Origin: a virus
Length of the DNA: 52,563 bases
IMG/VR virus record: IMGVR_UViG_3300020183_004978
Span: 1 to 52,563 of that record
Strand: one strand, 5' to 3'
Shown here: piece after piece, positions 9,195-17,473 of the stretch
Position numbering within the stretch: the first letter of the stretch is position 1
How the letters are laid out: the number at the start of each line of letters is the position of its first letter
Notes under the pieces: generated by a model
Databases searched by the model: none
The model's input: only the letters and a program-made list of their open reading frames with translations
What the model was told of the DNA's origin: nothing
Position numbers and translations under genes: made by a program

Positions 9195-9554
9195 TTAACT
9201 GGGTTTTTTATCGTCTTCCGTACTGGTGTAAACTCCAGTGATACCACCTATGTTAGCCTTCTCTTTCTTTATCATGTTAGCGAGAACTTTAGCTCCACCA
9301 GTGATACCAAGTGCTGTGGCTATCATTCCCAAAGTTTCCATGTCAACGGAAGCGAGCATGTCCATCAGGTTTTCGTTCACAACGGGTTCTTCGTGCTTAC
9401 CGTAACCCTCTTCTTTTGGGTGATCCATGCCTTCTTCTTTGGGTTTCATACCCTTTTCGTAGTTTTCTCTGAGAGCGATCCTCTTCTGAATTGCCTCGTA
9501 GAGGTGCTTGGGTACCTTTACCTTGACTATAGTGTTGTCAGTTATCTTCTTCAT
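9195..9554 (-). CDS. Hypothetical protein between sheath and tube genes
   Basis: This 119-residue protein is not recognised. It has a basic helical N-terminus (KVKVPKHLYEAIQKRIALRE), a charged Lys/Glu/Gly/His-rich middle (about residues 33-60), a hydrophobic segment near 63-95 containing GMIATALGITGGAKVLANMI that could be a buried or membrane helix, and a polar tail. It sits 16 bases after the sheath gene and 31 bases before the tube gene, so it is probably a late or structural accessory protein. There is no box or terminator between it and the sheath gene, so they are likely co-transcribed. Confidence 0.6.
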   Translation of the reverse strand: MKKITDNTIVKVKVPKHLYEAIQKRIALRENYEKGMKPKEEGMDHPKEEGYGKHEEPVVNENLMDMLASVDMETLGMIATALGITGGAKVLANMIKKEKANIGGITGVYTSTEDDKKPS

Positions 9555-9570
9555 TTGTGTTTTTTATTTT

Positions 9571-11298
9571 TTATTGTCCAAAAGTTACACCGGTCGGGAG
9601 AATGTTGAAATCAAGCAGTATGAACTCCGCAGTCCTTGTGGGCTGAAGGTAGATGCTACCTATCAGCTGGTTCCTGTCGATTGTGTCTGGAGTGTTGTTC
9701 GTCTCGTCCATTACGACTTGGAAGGCGTAGAGACCCTCGCGCTGCTGTACGAACTCTAGGTAGGGGTTCACTTGACTCAGGAATCGATTCCTAGTGACTT
9801 GAGTATTAGGCTCGAATACCAGACCCTCACCCACTCCACCGATGAACCTCTTGAGCGCGATCAGCAGTCTCCTTACGTTTACCCTATCGAGGGCTGAAGG
9901 CTTCGCTTGCAGCGTCTTCTGACCGTAGATGACCGTGCCTACTCCAGGGAAGGTTGCGATGGGGTTGACTTTACCAAGGTAAAGCGTGTTCCTATCGTTA
10001 ACAGAGAGTCGTCTTTCTGGTTGTATCACTGTGGGTATGCCGCCTCTATTGAAGCCGGCGGGTGCGAACCACTCTGCGGACACTCTATCGTTGTACTCGT
10101 AAACTGCTGGAACTATTACAGAAGCTGGAACGAAGTTAATTTGTCCCGTCTCCCTAGATCTAATTTGTACCCATGGCCAATAAGCAGCTGCGTAAGAGCT
10201 GTCTATATTTTTTGCGTTATTTACAGCTTGAGATATCGTAGATCCGTAGCTCACCATGTCCACTACAGCTATGCTATCCCCTCTTTCTGCAGAATTGAGA
10301 ACGAGTGAATTAACTTGGCTGGGCGCGTTAGCGTAATTGATACCGGGAGCGTATATTGAATTGAATCTGTAAAGATCTTTGTTTTTTAAAATGTTTATTG
10401 CCGTGTTATAGTCGTAAGCCATAACACCCTGAATATCAAGTCCTGTCGTATTAGGAATGTTTTGGAACATGCTAGGAGTGTCTGTGCTTTTAAATAAGTT
10501 TCCAGTTCCTCCTTGGAAGCTTCCCGAGCCAGTTTGCGGCAGCGAAGCAGTGTATTGAGTGAGAGGTTGTCCAGCTACATCCAAGTATCCAGGAGTGGAA
10601 TTAACGCTCTGCACTCTAACGTATCTTGAATTGTTTACGTAAGATCCAGTGATTTGTAAATAGTAATTTCCTGAACTATCTTCAGTTACTGTTTCGTATT
10701 GATCACCTATAACGTAGCTTATATAATTGTTTTGATTAGGATCCAAACTTAAACCCGAAAAAGTTTCTAAAACAGTCTTACTATTTTGATAATCGTCGCC
10801 CCTTCTAATTAAAAGGGTGAAAAGACCGCTAGAAGTATCTACTTGAGAAACCTCCCAACGAACGTTGACTGACGATCCAGATAAGAGTAAGCTAGTAGAT
10901 TCAACCGTGAAGTTATTCATAAGGGATCCCTGACCAATTGTTTCTAATTTAAAAGCGGTCGTCGATACCATTGAGGTGCCTATTGCGGCAACTGAAGAAG
11001 ACGCAGGAGTAAAAGATCCAGTTGCAACTCTTGTCACTAATAGAGTAGTTCCTCCCTGATCGAAGTAATTAGCGGCTGCTATGGAAGTTAAGTACTCAAG
11101 AACAACGTTACCAGAAACAAAAGTAGTACCAAACTTATTCTTATAGTCAGAATAGCTAGTGACCACTGTGGGAACGTTAGGTTTTCCTATTACGGTGGGA
11201 CCCACGAGTGCTGCACCAACTTCTATCGGTCCTTGACTTATTTGCGAGAGGTCGTTTTCCGTTATGAAAACGCCTGGTGAGAGTATTGCTTCGGCCAT
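9571..11298 (-). CDS. Contractile tail sheath protein (T4 gp18-like)
   Basis: This 575-residue protein has the sheath N-terminus (ILSPGVFITENDLSQISQGP) and the conserved C-terminal domain with NQLIGSIYLQPTRTAEFILL and DFNILPTGVTF at the end, which pack against neighbouring sheath subunits and the tube. Length is close to T4 gp18 (659). The central variable domain (about residues 90-290) is Ser/Thr-rich. Its ATG follows an ATATTTAT box by 20 bases and there is no Shine-Dalgarno sequence. The 3' half uses more G/C-ending codons than the 5' half, which may mark a recombinant or differently constrained domain. Confidence 0.93.
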   Translation of the reverse strand: MAEAILSPGVFITENDLSQISQGPIEVGAALVGPTVIGKPNVPTVVTSYSDYKNKFGTTFVSGNVVLEYLTSIAAANYFDQGGTTLLVTRVATGSFTPASSSVAAIGTSMVSTTAFKLETIGQGSLMNNFTVESTSLLLSGSSVNVRWEVSQVDTSSGLFTLLIRRGDDYQNSKTVLETFSGLSLDPNQNNYISYVIGDQYETVTEDSSGNYYLQITGSYVNNSRYVRVQSVNSTPGYLDVAGQPLTQYTASLPQTGSGSFQGGTGNLFKSTDTPSMFQNIPNTTGLDIQGVMAYDYNTAINILKNKDLYRFNSIYAPGINYANAPSQVNSLVLNSAERGDSIAVVDMVSYGSTISQAVNNAKNIDSSYAAAYWPWVQIRSRETGQINFVPASVIVPAVYEYNDRVSAEWFAPAGFNRGGIPTVIQPERRLSVNDRNTLYLGKVNPIATFPGVGTVIYGQKTLQAKPSALDRVNVRRLLIALKRFIGGVGEGLVFEPNTQVTRNRFLSQVNPYLEFVQQREGLYAFQVVMDETNNTPDTIDRNQLIGSIYLQPTRTAEFILLDFNILPTGVTFGQ

Positions 11299-11318
11299 TT
11301 ATTATCTTTTTACTGATA

Positions 11319-11326
11319 ATAAATAT
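11319..11326 (-). promoter_or_regulatory. ATATTTAT box upstream of sheath gene
   Basis: The coding strand reads GATATTTATT, 20 bases before the sheath ATG at 11298. The flanking TTATCAGTA is shared with the box at 38089-38096, so the similarity extends beyond the octamer at these two sites. Confidence 0.45.
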
Positions 11327-11347
11327 CTTTACTTTTTTGTAAAAAAA

Positions 11348-11587
11348 CTAAGCTACTTCTCCTGTTTCCAAGTTTAAAGTAACGTTTCCGTAGGTGTTTC
11401 TGATCTTCTCAAAAAGAAACGCCTCCCTTCTTTTTACGTCCGCCACTTTGGACTTTTGCTCTTCTATCATAATTTCAAGAGCGAGCTTTTGATAGTTCAA
11501 GTCTCCAAGTATTGAAGCTATTTCTGTGACGTTTTTCCTAATGTCTTGAATCTCTTGAAGCTCTTCTTCACTTAATCTTTTAGACAT
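11348..11587 (-). CDS. Small coiled-coil hypothetical protein
   Basis: This 79-residue protein is charged and helical along most of its length, with heptad-like hydrophobic spacing from about residue 5 to 60 (SEEELQEIQDIRKNVTEIAS start). The C-terminal ~15 residues are less helical. It ends 49 bases before the sheath gene and starts 3 bases after the preceding small ORF, so the two small genes form a pair. It might be a late assembly factor. No family is recognised. Confidence 0.6.
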   Translation of the reverse strand: MSKRLSEEELQEIQDIRKNVTEIASILGDLNYQKLALEIMIEEQKSKVADVKRREAFLFEKIRNTYGNVTLNLETGEVA

Positions 11588-11590
11588 AGA

Positions 11591-11803
11591 TTATTCTTTG
11601 GCTTTCTTCTCTATTTTTATTTGCTTTTCTGCTTTAGGAGCCCTTTTTCTCTTTTCTGGTTTAGTCGCTTCTTCAGCGCTTTCAGTATCTACAACCACTG
11701 GGTCTGGAGTGACAACAGGAGTGACTTCGATTTTTTCTTTTGCTTTGAGCTCTTGAGAGCCTGACTTACCTAAAAGTCCTTTTAAGAATGATAACAGTCC
11801 CAT
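11591..11803 (-). CDS. Small lysine-rich hypothetical protein with hydrophobic N-terminus
   Basis: This 70-residue protein starts with a hydrophobic, amphipathic stretch (MGLLSFLKGLLGKSG), followed by a Val/Pro/Thr linker and a highly basic Lys/Arg/Glu-rich tail. The N-terminus could bind membrane, and the tail could bind nucleic acid; both are guesses from composition. An ATATTTAT box lies 10 bases before the ATG and the next small ORF follows within 3 bases, so it heads a small late unit leading into the sheath gene. Confidence 0.55.
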   Translation of the reverse strand: MGLLSFLKGLLGKSGSQELKAKEKIEVTPVVTPDPVVVDTESAEEATKPEKRKRAPKAEKQIKIEKKAKE

Positions 11804-11813
11804 ATTTTTATTT

Positions 11814-11821
11814 ATAAATAT
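11814..11821 (-). promoter_or_regulatory. ATATTTAT box upstream of 70-residue ORF
   Basis: The coding strand reads TATATTTATA, 10 bases before the ATG at 11803. It marks the border between the left modification island and the tail genes. Confidence 0.4.
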
Positions 11822-11852
11822 ACAAAAATTAGAATAGTTAAAAATAAAGTGC

Positions 11853-12629
11853 TTATATTTGCTTGCTTCTTACGAATTCCAAATCGAAAGTTATAGTTGA
11901 AACCTCTAAAGACTCGTTGTTAAACGGGCGATTGAAAGGTTCGGTTAATCTCCAACTTTTTCCCCACTTTTTGTTCATGTATTCAAAATTCATGGTATTT
12001 ATTTCTTCCAATCTACTGTTTAAAGCTGGATCGGATTTTTTAGTCTGACTTCCGTGAGTGTAGTACTCGTTACACATGCCGGTACCGTGATTGTATAACC
12101 TACTCAGCCCCACCACGCGTTTCACTGATTTGTTATGCAGTCTCATAATGTAGTCTGCATCTTCGCAATAAGCTGGGGAAAGGTTCTCATCGAAAAGCCC
12201 GTATTGTTGTACAACCCAATCTTTTATCAAAAATAGATCCCACGCCCCCTGACCAAAATCTCCCCCGTATGGGTGCACCATGCCTACGTCTTCTGGTATG
12301 GCGGCTTCGTACATTTCTTGAAGTAGACCTTCTGTAAAAGAAACGTCGTCGTTTACTATAATCCAGTAAGGCGAAAGAAGGTAAGACTTGATAATTAAGT
12401 TCCAAGCTACAGATACTCCCAAGTTAGAGGGTAAATGACACACACAAAGCTTTTCTACGAATTTGTGATTCATATTTTTCAAACTTTCCAGTTCTTCGTT
12501 TATTTCTCCCTCACCGTTATTGTTGAAAATCACAAAGTTATCCACTGGGTAATCTACGCTTTCGTACAAACGTTTTACCCAATGGGGATTTTTTAAGACA
12601 GCTGTTCCTATAACTGGTATTTTATTCAT
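11853..12629 (-). CDS. GT2-like glycosyltransferase
   Basis: This 258-residue protein has a GT-A nucleotide-sugar binding fold signature: GTAVLKNPHWVKRLYESVDY near the start, a CVCHLPSNLGVSVAWNLIIK segment around residues 62-81, and WIIVNDDVSF (residues about 89-98) as the DxD-type metal/nucleotide site. YCEDADYIMRLHNKS follows as the acceptor-side motif. It should transfer a sugar from a nucleotide donor; donor and acceptor are not visible. It is the last gene of the left modification island and lies about 50 bases from the next small late unit. Confidence 0.8.
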   Translation of the reverse strand: MNKIPVIGTAVLKNPHWVKRLYESVDYPVDNFVIFNNNGEGEINEELESLKNMNHKFVEKLCVCHLPSNLGVSVAWNLIIKSYLLSPYWIIVNDDVSFTEGLLQEMYEAAIPEDVGMVHPYGGDFGQGAWDLFLIKDWVVQQYGLFDENLSPAYCEDADYIMRLHNKSVKRVVGLSRLYNHGTGMCNEYYTHGSQTKKSDPALNSRLEEINTMNFEYMNKKWGKSWRLTEPFNRPFNNESLEVSTITFDLEFVRSKQI

Positions 12630-12684
12630 TGGCTACAGCAATTCGTGCTTTAGCAATTTCAACTATTTTAAGCTTTGTGTTTTA

Positions 12685-13350
12685 TTAACATACTTCATTA
12701 AAGAAAAACATATGAAATAACCTACTACTATGAATATCCCAACCAAAATAATTTATTCCGGAATGGATTAATCCACCATCAAAAAGTATTAATCTATTAA
12801 ATACATTTCCTACAGTATCAACAGTTTCATAAGGTGTGCTATCTAGGAATGTTTTTTGATTAAATACTTTTAATCCATCACCAGCTTCCCAATTAATTTG
12901 AGTGTTATGAAATATTTTAGTTTGTTTATGTCTATAAAAACTAGTACCCGATTGAGGTGGAGCATCGGGTGTTAGATAAACTATAGCCGCCCATTTTTGA
13001 CTATCGCAATGAAATACTGATGGTACACCTGCTGAGCAATATTGAAAACGTCCATTTATGCCTATGTCAAACCACCCGTATCCATCGGCAAAATCTGCTA
13101 TTTTAGCTCCTATGATACTCTCAAACGCCTCTCTTATACCATCAAATAAAAATTGTTTTCTAGTACGATAACCTACAGCGCCCTCTCCTGGAAAATATAT
13201 TTGTTGTAAGGCAAAGTTTCTAACGGCGTGTGGATCAGTATAAAAATTATCTACAACAAAAAATCGTTTATCTTTTAAATCAGATATTCGACATTGATCT
13301 GTTTCAACTATTCCCCATTCTGATTCAGGATTTTTATCAATGTATTTCAT
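12685..13350 (-). CDS. 2-oxoglutarate/Fe(II)-dependent oxygenase-like protein (DUF6445-like)
   Basis: This 221-residue protein shows the metal triad of the 2OG-Fe(II) oxygenase cupin: H114-C-D116 (SVFHCDSQKW) and distal H196 (GGLIHSG), with R210 in SSRLFHMFF placed to bind 2-oxoglutarate. Between them are PPQSGTSFYRHK and FNRLILFDGG, typical of prolyl-hydroxylase-like domains. It should hydroxylate a protein, amino acid or sugar; the substrate is unknown. Its ATG overlaps the stop of the 930-residue glycosyltransferase by 4 bases, so the two are co-translated. In Dictyostelium a prolyl hydroxylase prepares Skp1 for a GT60 enzyme; two GT60 genes occur elsewhere in this window. Confidence 0.75.
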   Translation of the reverse strand: MKYIDKNPESEWGIVETDQCRISDLKDKRFFVVDNFYTDPHAVRNFALQQIYFPGEGAVGYRTRKQFLFDGIREAFESIIGAKIADFADGYGWFDIGINGRFQYCSAGVPSVFHCDSQKWAAIVYLTPDAPPQSGTSFYRHKQTKIFHNTQINWEAGDGLKVFNQKTFLDSTPYETVDTVGNVFNRLILFDGGLIHSGINYFGWDIHSSRLFHMFFFNEVC

Positions 13351-16139
13351 AGAAATATATTTTTAGCTACTTTTATAGTATCGTCTGTATTTTTAATTTT
13401 ATTAATAATTTTTCTACTAACTAAATCAGGATGTACGTACCAGTCTTCATAGTCGCGATCATCGTGTGGAGCTATGTTTGATAAGATTAATTCATATCCC
13501 TCAGACAATAAATATTCTCTAGATTTTAGCTTATATGATTGTATTTTATCAGTACAATGATCGTGTTCATATGTTATAATAGCAAATTTATATTTATGAA
13601 ATGGTATTTTAGTCAATATATCATACGTTACTGATGATGGATCACAATCAAGTTGTAGATAATCAATATTACGGGGGAAGTTAATTTCTTCTAATAAATC
13701 AATATAATTTATTTGTGTAGCATCTCTACATACAGCTATATTGTTTCTATCTCTAAAATATCTTTCAATTGATTCATATGTTATATCTAGCGATATGCCT
13801 TTCCAATTAAATTTAGATTCTAACAAATATGTATTATTTCCATAAAAGGGATAACCAGCGCCTATTTCTAAGTAAGTACCATTCTTTTTACCATCTAATA
13901 ATGTTAGTACAAACATATCTTGAAACGCCTCAGAGTAGTTTCTATCAATATTTTTAGCATTATTAAACTTGTATTTTAACTTCTTTAAATCACTACTATT
14001 ATATAAGTTTAAATCCCTGGCTGACGTTTCTAATTCTTGGTCTTTGGTTTTTAAAAAAGATATAAACTCGTCATCGTTTTTCCAGGCTTTCATAAACTTC
14101 AAATTATCAATAGTCGCTTGTTTATAAGATGTATCTAACGGTTCGTAAATAGAAAGATACTTAAATAAATTCTTAGATTCATTACATAATCCAGTCCACC
14201 AACCAGTGATTGCTCTTTCAAAAGTTAATCCATAAAATCCTGGATAGTCAAGTGTTGTTTTTAGTTTAGTTGGTTTTTTAATAGCTATTTTTTCTCCGAT
14301 GCAAGCCATTGTGTAAGCGCTAAACCATTTTTTGGCGTGCTCATAGAATCGGCTTAAATAAAAATAACCTTCGGGTCTAGTAGGTATTAATGCTACAGCG
14401 TGTTGTAACATTCCTTCTACCGAGTTGTTTCTGCTTCCTTGTGAATTAAAGCACATGCCCGCTCTTAATAACGCTTCATAACGCACTAATTCGTCATTAG
14501 TCCTTTCAGCCGCCCTTAAATAATATGATACCGCAGATGCTGTCTGTCCTATATCATGATAGTAGCAGCCCGTATAAAAGTTTATTTCTGCGTCTTCTGG
14601 GTATTGGATAAAGTGATCTAATAGCGCCTTTAGTACATCCTCTTCACCCATTAATTTATAAAATGATAATATGGATTGAATATTCATCCACTCATGTTTA
14701 CAATGAGTAAAGTTATTATAAGTTATATCTTCGCTTATTTTTATTTTTTCTTGTTTACCTCTTGTAATTACACCCAATCCCATATCAACATCAATGGTGT
14801 ACATTTCAAGGTCTGCTCTTATTTGTCTTAAATGAACAAACGCTTTCCAACAATCGCCTGTCCACGCTCCTCCTCTAAATGGAATAATTTGCATTTCTTC
14901 GGTAGTTGGAAGCATATCATGACAAATAATATATCCGTTTTTATTTAAACAACCTAACGAATTAATAATGTCTTTATATACTTGATCTACGTGGTGTAGA
15001 CCATCTATAAAGATAATATCAAACGTTTGCTTATTTGTTTTAAAAAACTCGTCTGATGTTAATTTTACAATATTATCCTGTTTGGGATAGGGGTCTACTC
15101 CGATTTTATTTTTTACTAGAATATCATTAAAGTTTACACAATCATCTACACCAATCTCTAGATAACTTTTAGCGTTAATTTTTTTCGCTATGTAATTTAT
15201 TATGTGTGTTCTTATACTTTTGCATAATTTGGGATACTTAAAATATTCTTCTTCAAATTTATTTTCTTGGTAAATATATTGTATTACATTGGCTGGGGGT
15301 AAAAAGAAATTTTTTAATTCTGAATCCTCTAATATTATTTTTGGTAGCTTATCTATGGGGTATGGATGTAAAACATGATCTGCTCTACCAAGAATATCAG
15401 TTCCGCCTTCTTTAGCATTAAATTCTTTTACGTGTTGTTTTGTTTTATCTGAACTTAATAACCCTATACCATCATCTACGATGTCATGAACGTGCATAAA
15501 TGATTCAAGTTTTTGAATTCTTTTACTAGCATCACCCATCCATGATAAATGCCATCCCACGATTTCATTGTCTGTTTCTTTATTAACGATTAAACTTTTA
15601 TATTTTATGTCTGTATTTAGGGTCTCTACTTCTCTAAGTTCACTTAACGTATATTCTTCTACGTGCTTTTTTAAACAGAAAAAGGGTGCTTTCCATTTTT
15701 TTACAGCACCATTAGGCTCGTGAATGCATAAATCTGCTCTTGTTGAATGAAAAGACATTGGTACTCGCACAATACGGTCTGAATGTGTTTTAGATACGTC
15801 TGCTAGTGTTTTTAAATAGATTGGATTTATTATTTCATCACAGTCGCTTATAAACCAAACTTCATCTTCTTGTATTAGTTTGCTTACAGCATTTCTTTGT
15901 TCTCTTTCTCGATTCCAATTATTAGATTGTTCGAGCTCAATATGAATTACTGAAATTTTATTGGAGGATAGATTATATTTTTCTAAAATTTGCTTGCATT
16001 TATATTCTTTATCTATACCGCTGTGTGTTCTATTTGCTTCGCAGATTACAAAACCATCTACATAATTTTGTAGAAGTTTGATTCTAAGAACTAGATGATA
16101 TTCTTCATTGAAAAACGGGAAGCAATCTATTATTTTCAT
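13347..16139 (-). CDS. Four-domain protein: GT17 glycosyltransferase, methyltransferase, TPR-like, FkbM-like methyltransferase
   Basis: This 930-residue protein is a fusion. Residues about 1-270 match the GT17 type (MKIIDCFPFFNEEYHLVLRI, then EVWFISDCDEII as acidic metal site, and VGWHLSWMGD). Residues about 300-460 look like a class I SAM methyltransferase (SYLEIGVDDCVNFND, FDIIFIDGLHHVDQ, GYIICHDMLP). Residues about 480-620 form helical TPR-like repeats. Residues about 720-930 resemble an FkbM-type methyltransferase (GTYLEIGAGYPFYGN, DYLQLDCDPSS). It overlaps both neighbours. The base composition is clearly more A/T-rich than the tail genes, a sign of transfer. The fusion suggests sugar addition and O-methylation in one polypeptide; the substrate is unknown. 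Confidence 0.8.
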   Translation of the reverse strand: MKIIDCFPFFNEEYHLVLRIKLLQNYVDGFVICEANRTHSGIDKEYKCKQILEKYNLSSNKISVIHIELEQSNNWNREREQRNAVSKLIQEDEVWFISDCDEIINPIYLKTLADVSKTHSDRIVRVPMSFHSTRADLCIHEPNGAVKKWKAPFFCLKKHVEEYTLSELREVETLNTDIKYKSLIVNKETDNEIVGWHLSWMGDASKRIQKLESFMHVHDIVDDGIGLLSSDKTKQHVKEFNAKEGGTDILGRADHVLHPYPIDKLPKIILEDSELKNFFLPPANVIQYIYQENKFEEEYFKYPKLCKSIRTHIINYIAKKINAKSYLEIGVDDCVNFNDILVKNKIGVDPYPKQDNIVKLTSDEFFKTNKQTFDIIFIDGLHHVDQVYKDIINSLGCLNKNGYIICHDMLPTTEEMQIIPFRGGAWTGDCWKAFVHLRQIRADLEMYTIDVDMGLGVITRGKQEKIKISEDITYNNFTHCKHEWMNIQSILSFYKLMGEEDVLKALLDHFIQYPEDAEINFYTGCYYHDIGQTASAVSYYLRAAERTNDELVRYEALLRAGMCFNSQGSRNNSVEGMLQHAVALIPTRPEGYFYLSRFYEHAKKWFSAYTMACIGEKIAIKKPTKLKTTLDYPGFYGLTFERAITGWWTGLCNESKNLFKYLSIYEPLDTSYKQATIDNLKFMKAWKNDDEFISFLKTKDQELETSARDLNLYNSSDLKKLKYKFNNAKNIDRNYSEAFQDMFVLTLLDGKKNGTYLEIGAGYPFYGNNTYLLESKFNWKGISLDITYESIERYFRDRNNIAVCRDATQINYIDLLEEINFPRNIDYLQLDCDPSSVTYDILTKIPFHKYKFAIITYEHDHCTDKIQSYKLKSREYLLSEGYELILSNIAPHDDRDYEDWYVHPDLVSRKIINKIKNTDDTIKVAKNIFL

Positions 16140-17112
16140 CTATAAATTTTTCTATTGTTAATTTAGGAGCTCTTAATAGAAAAGCGGCATTATCTTGAAA
16201 TCCGAAGGTCATTAAATAATAATCGCCATATTCAGCCATACCAATGCAAAATTCAACGTCAGCAGCCATAAAATGAAATTCTTGTGTTGTTTTAATTATA
16301 TTAAAATCTTTATCCCACACTATAAAACGATGATAATATACGGCATCTTTTCTCCCCTCTTCGCTGTTAAATAAATCTACTTCGTGTGTAATAGCAAAGT
16401 AACCATTTTTATATGGTAGAATTTGAGATCCGCCTCTTAAATCCCTTGGAAGTGTAATATGATTACTCATATGAACTGTTCGTGATGTACCAGTATTAGG
16501 ATTTACCTCAACTAACTCAGTTGGATTAGCCCATTTTACATAATAAAAGGGTTTATCTATAACGGGCATCCAGTTTTTTTCACAGTATGAATTTGGATCA
16601 TTTGGTGGAGCAATTCTTATTCTACTAATCTCTTTTATGCCATTTTCATTTATTTGTATCTCAGATAATTCCATTCTACCAACTCCATTAGTTGTAGTAT
16701 CTCTACGTACTCCTGATAGATATATTTTATTATTCCATTCAATAATACGGGCATCCTCTAATCCTACAAAATCCCATAATGGCTCATATATGTCAAATTG
16801 GCTAGTATCTACTTTATGATACTTATTTATTTTAAAATTATCATCTATTTCACAATACCAATTCCATGTTCGTAAATGAATATCATCTTCAGGGTGGATA
16901 TAAGTTAGAGGACCATATGGGTGTTGAAATAATTTTTTCTCTGAGTGGTAGAATGTATAATTTACATGTCTAATAATGACTGTAATTTTTCCATCTTTTA
17001 CCATTATAGATGGATTCATCAATCCAGTACCATTAGTAAGATTAGCGGGAATAAGGAGAGGAGTAATATCACCCCCAGCATCTATAATACGTTTAACTAG
17101 ATTTTTCTCCAT
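16105..17112 (-). CDS. GH130-like five-bladed beta-propeller protein
   Basis: This 335-residue protein has repeated beta-strand motifs of a glycoside hydrolase/phosphorylase propeller. The segment LWDFVGLEDARIIEWNNKIY near residues 112-131 matches the xEDxR motif of GH130 mannoside phosphorylases, and MNPSIMVKDGKITVIIRHVN near residues 32-51 matches a first-blade motif. GH130 enzymes reversibly cleave or build beta-mannosides with phosphate. Here, inside a glycosyltransferase operon, it may trim, build or bind a glycan. The 3' end overlaps the GT17 fusion gene by 35 bases. Its N-terminus is duplicated immediately upstream. Confidence 0.65.
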   Translation of the reverse strand: MEKNLVKRIIDAGGDITPLLIPANLTNGTGLMNPSIMVKDGKITVIIRHVNYTFYHSEKKLFQHPYGPLTYIHPEDDIHLRTWNWYCEIDDNFKINKYHKVDTSQFDIYEPLWDFVGLEDARIIEWNNKIYLSGVRRDTTTNGVGRMELSEIQINENGIKEISRIRIAPPNDPNSYCEKNWMPVIDKPFYYVKWANPTELVEVNPNTGTSRTVHMSNHITLPRDLRGGSQILPYKNGYFAITHEVDLFNSEEGRKDAVYYHRFIVWDKDFNIIKTTQEFHFMAADVEFCIGMAEYGDYYLMTFGFQDNAAFLLRAPKLTIEKFIDENNRLLPVFQ

Positions 17113-17252
17113 AACTTAACTACTATCTTGTCATCTTTTACCATTAGAGATGGATTCATTAATCCAGTTCTTGAGGTTAATTCAGAAGCAATTATCAGGG
17201 GGTGAATGCTCCCTCCGTCTTTTATGGCTCTTTTGACTAGGTTTTTTTCCAA
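17097..17252 (-). pseudogene. Truncated duplicate of the GH130-like gene N-terminus
   Basis: Starting from a TTG at 17252, the frame encodes 51 residues: EKNLVKRAIKDGGSIHPLII, then ASELTSRTGLMNPSLMVKDD and a short unrelated end. This aligns with EKNLVKRIIDAGGDITPLLI and the following ANLTNGTGLMNPSIMVKDGK of the downstream gene. It stops at a TAG that lies inside the start of the intact copy, so the duplicate was cut at the point where the second copy begins. The copies differ at many positions, so the event is not recent or involved a diverged donor. It is probably a remnant; translation is possible but would yield only one propeller strand. Confidence 0.75.
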
Positions 17253-17254
17253 AA

Positions 17255-17473
17255 TTACAATTTATCCCCTTTGTTTATTCCGTACTTTATGTAGTTGTAC
17301 CAAACTCTCTCGTGGATGTAATATTGAATTGGTTTCCACAGTAGCTCCATAATTGTAAAAGCGCTACCTATTTTCAGAGATCCAGTAAAAAGCCAAACAG
17401 TTAAGAAACCTATAGTTGTACTAATTATCCTATAAGATATTGTCTTCGCTACGTGTCTCCTTTTGTTTACCAT
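17255..17473 (-). CDS. DUF2061 small membrane protein
   Basis: The ATG at 17473 gives 72 residues (a longer version would need an upstream TTG). The sequence HVAKTISYRIISTTIGFLTV, a second hydrophobic stretch (SAFTIMELLWKPIQYY) and the ending IHERVWYNYIKYG fit DUF2061, a short inner-membrane family with a Tyr/His-Glu-Arg-x-Trp signature. Its function is unknown, but in bacteria it is found near sulfate-activation genes; here it overlaps the nucleotidyltransferase gene by about 44 bases and sits two genes from an APS kinase. A role in sulfate uptake or PAPS supply is a guess. Confidence 0.8.
   Translation of the reverse strand: MVNKRRHVAKTISYRIISTTIGFLTVWLFTGSLKIGSAFTIMELLWKPIQYYIHERVWYNYIKYGINKGDKL

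Noticed and set aside
16990-17252. Template/variable repeat pair of a diversity-generating retroelement
   Set aside because: No reverse transcriptase is visible and the differences between the copies are not limited to adenine positions.
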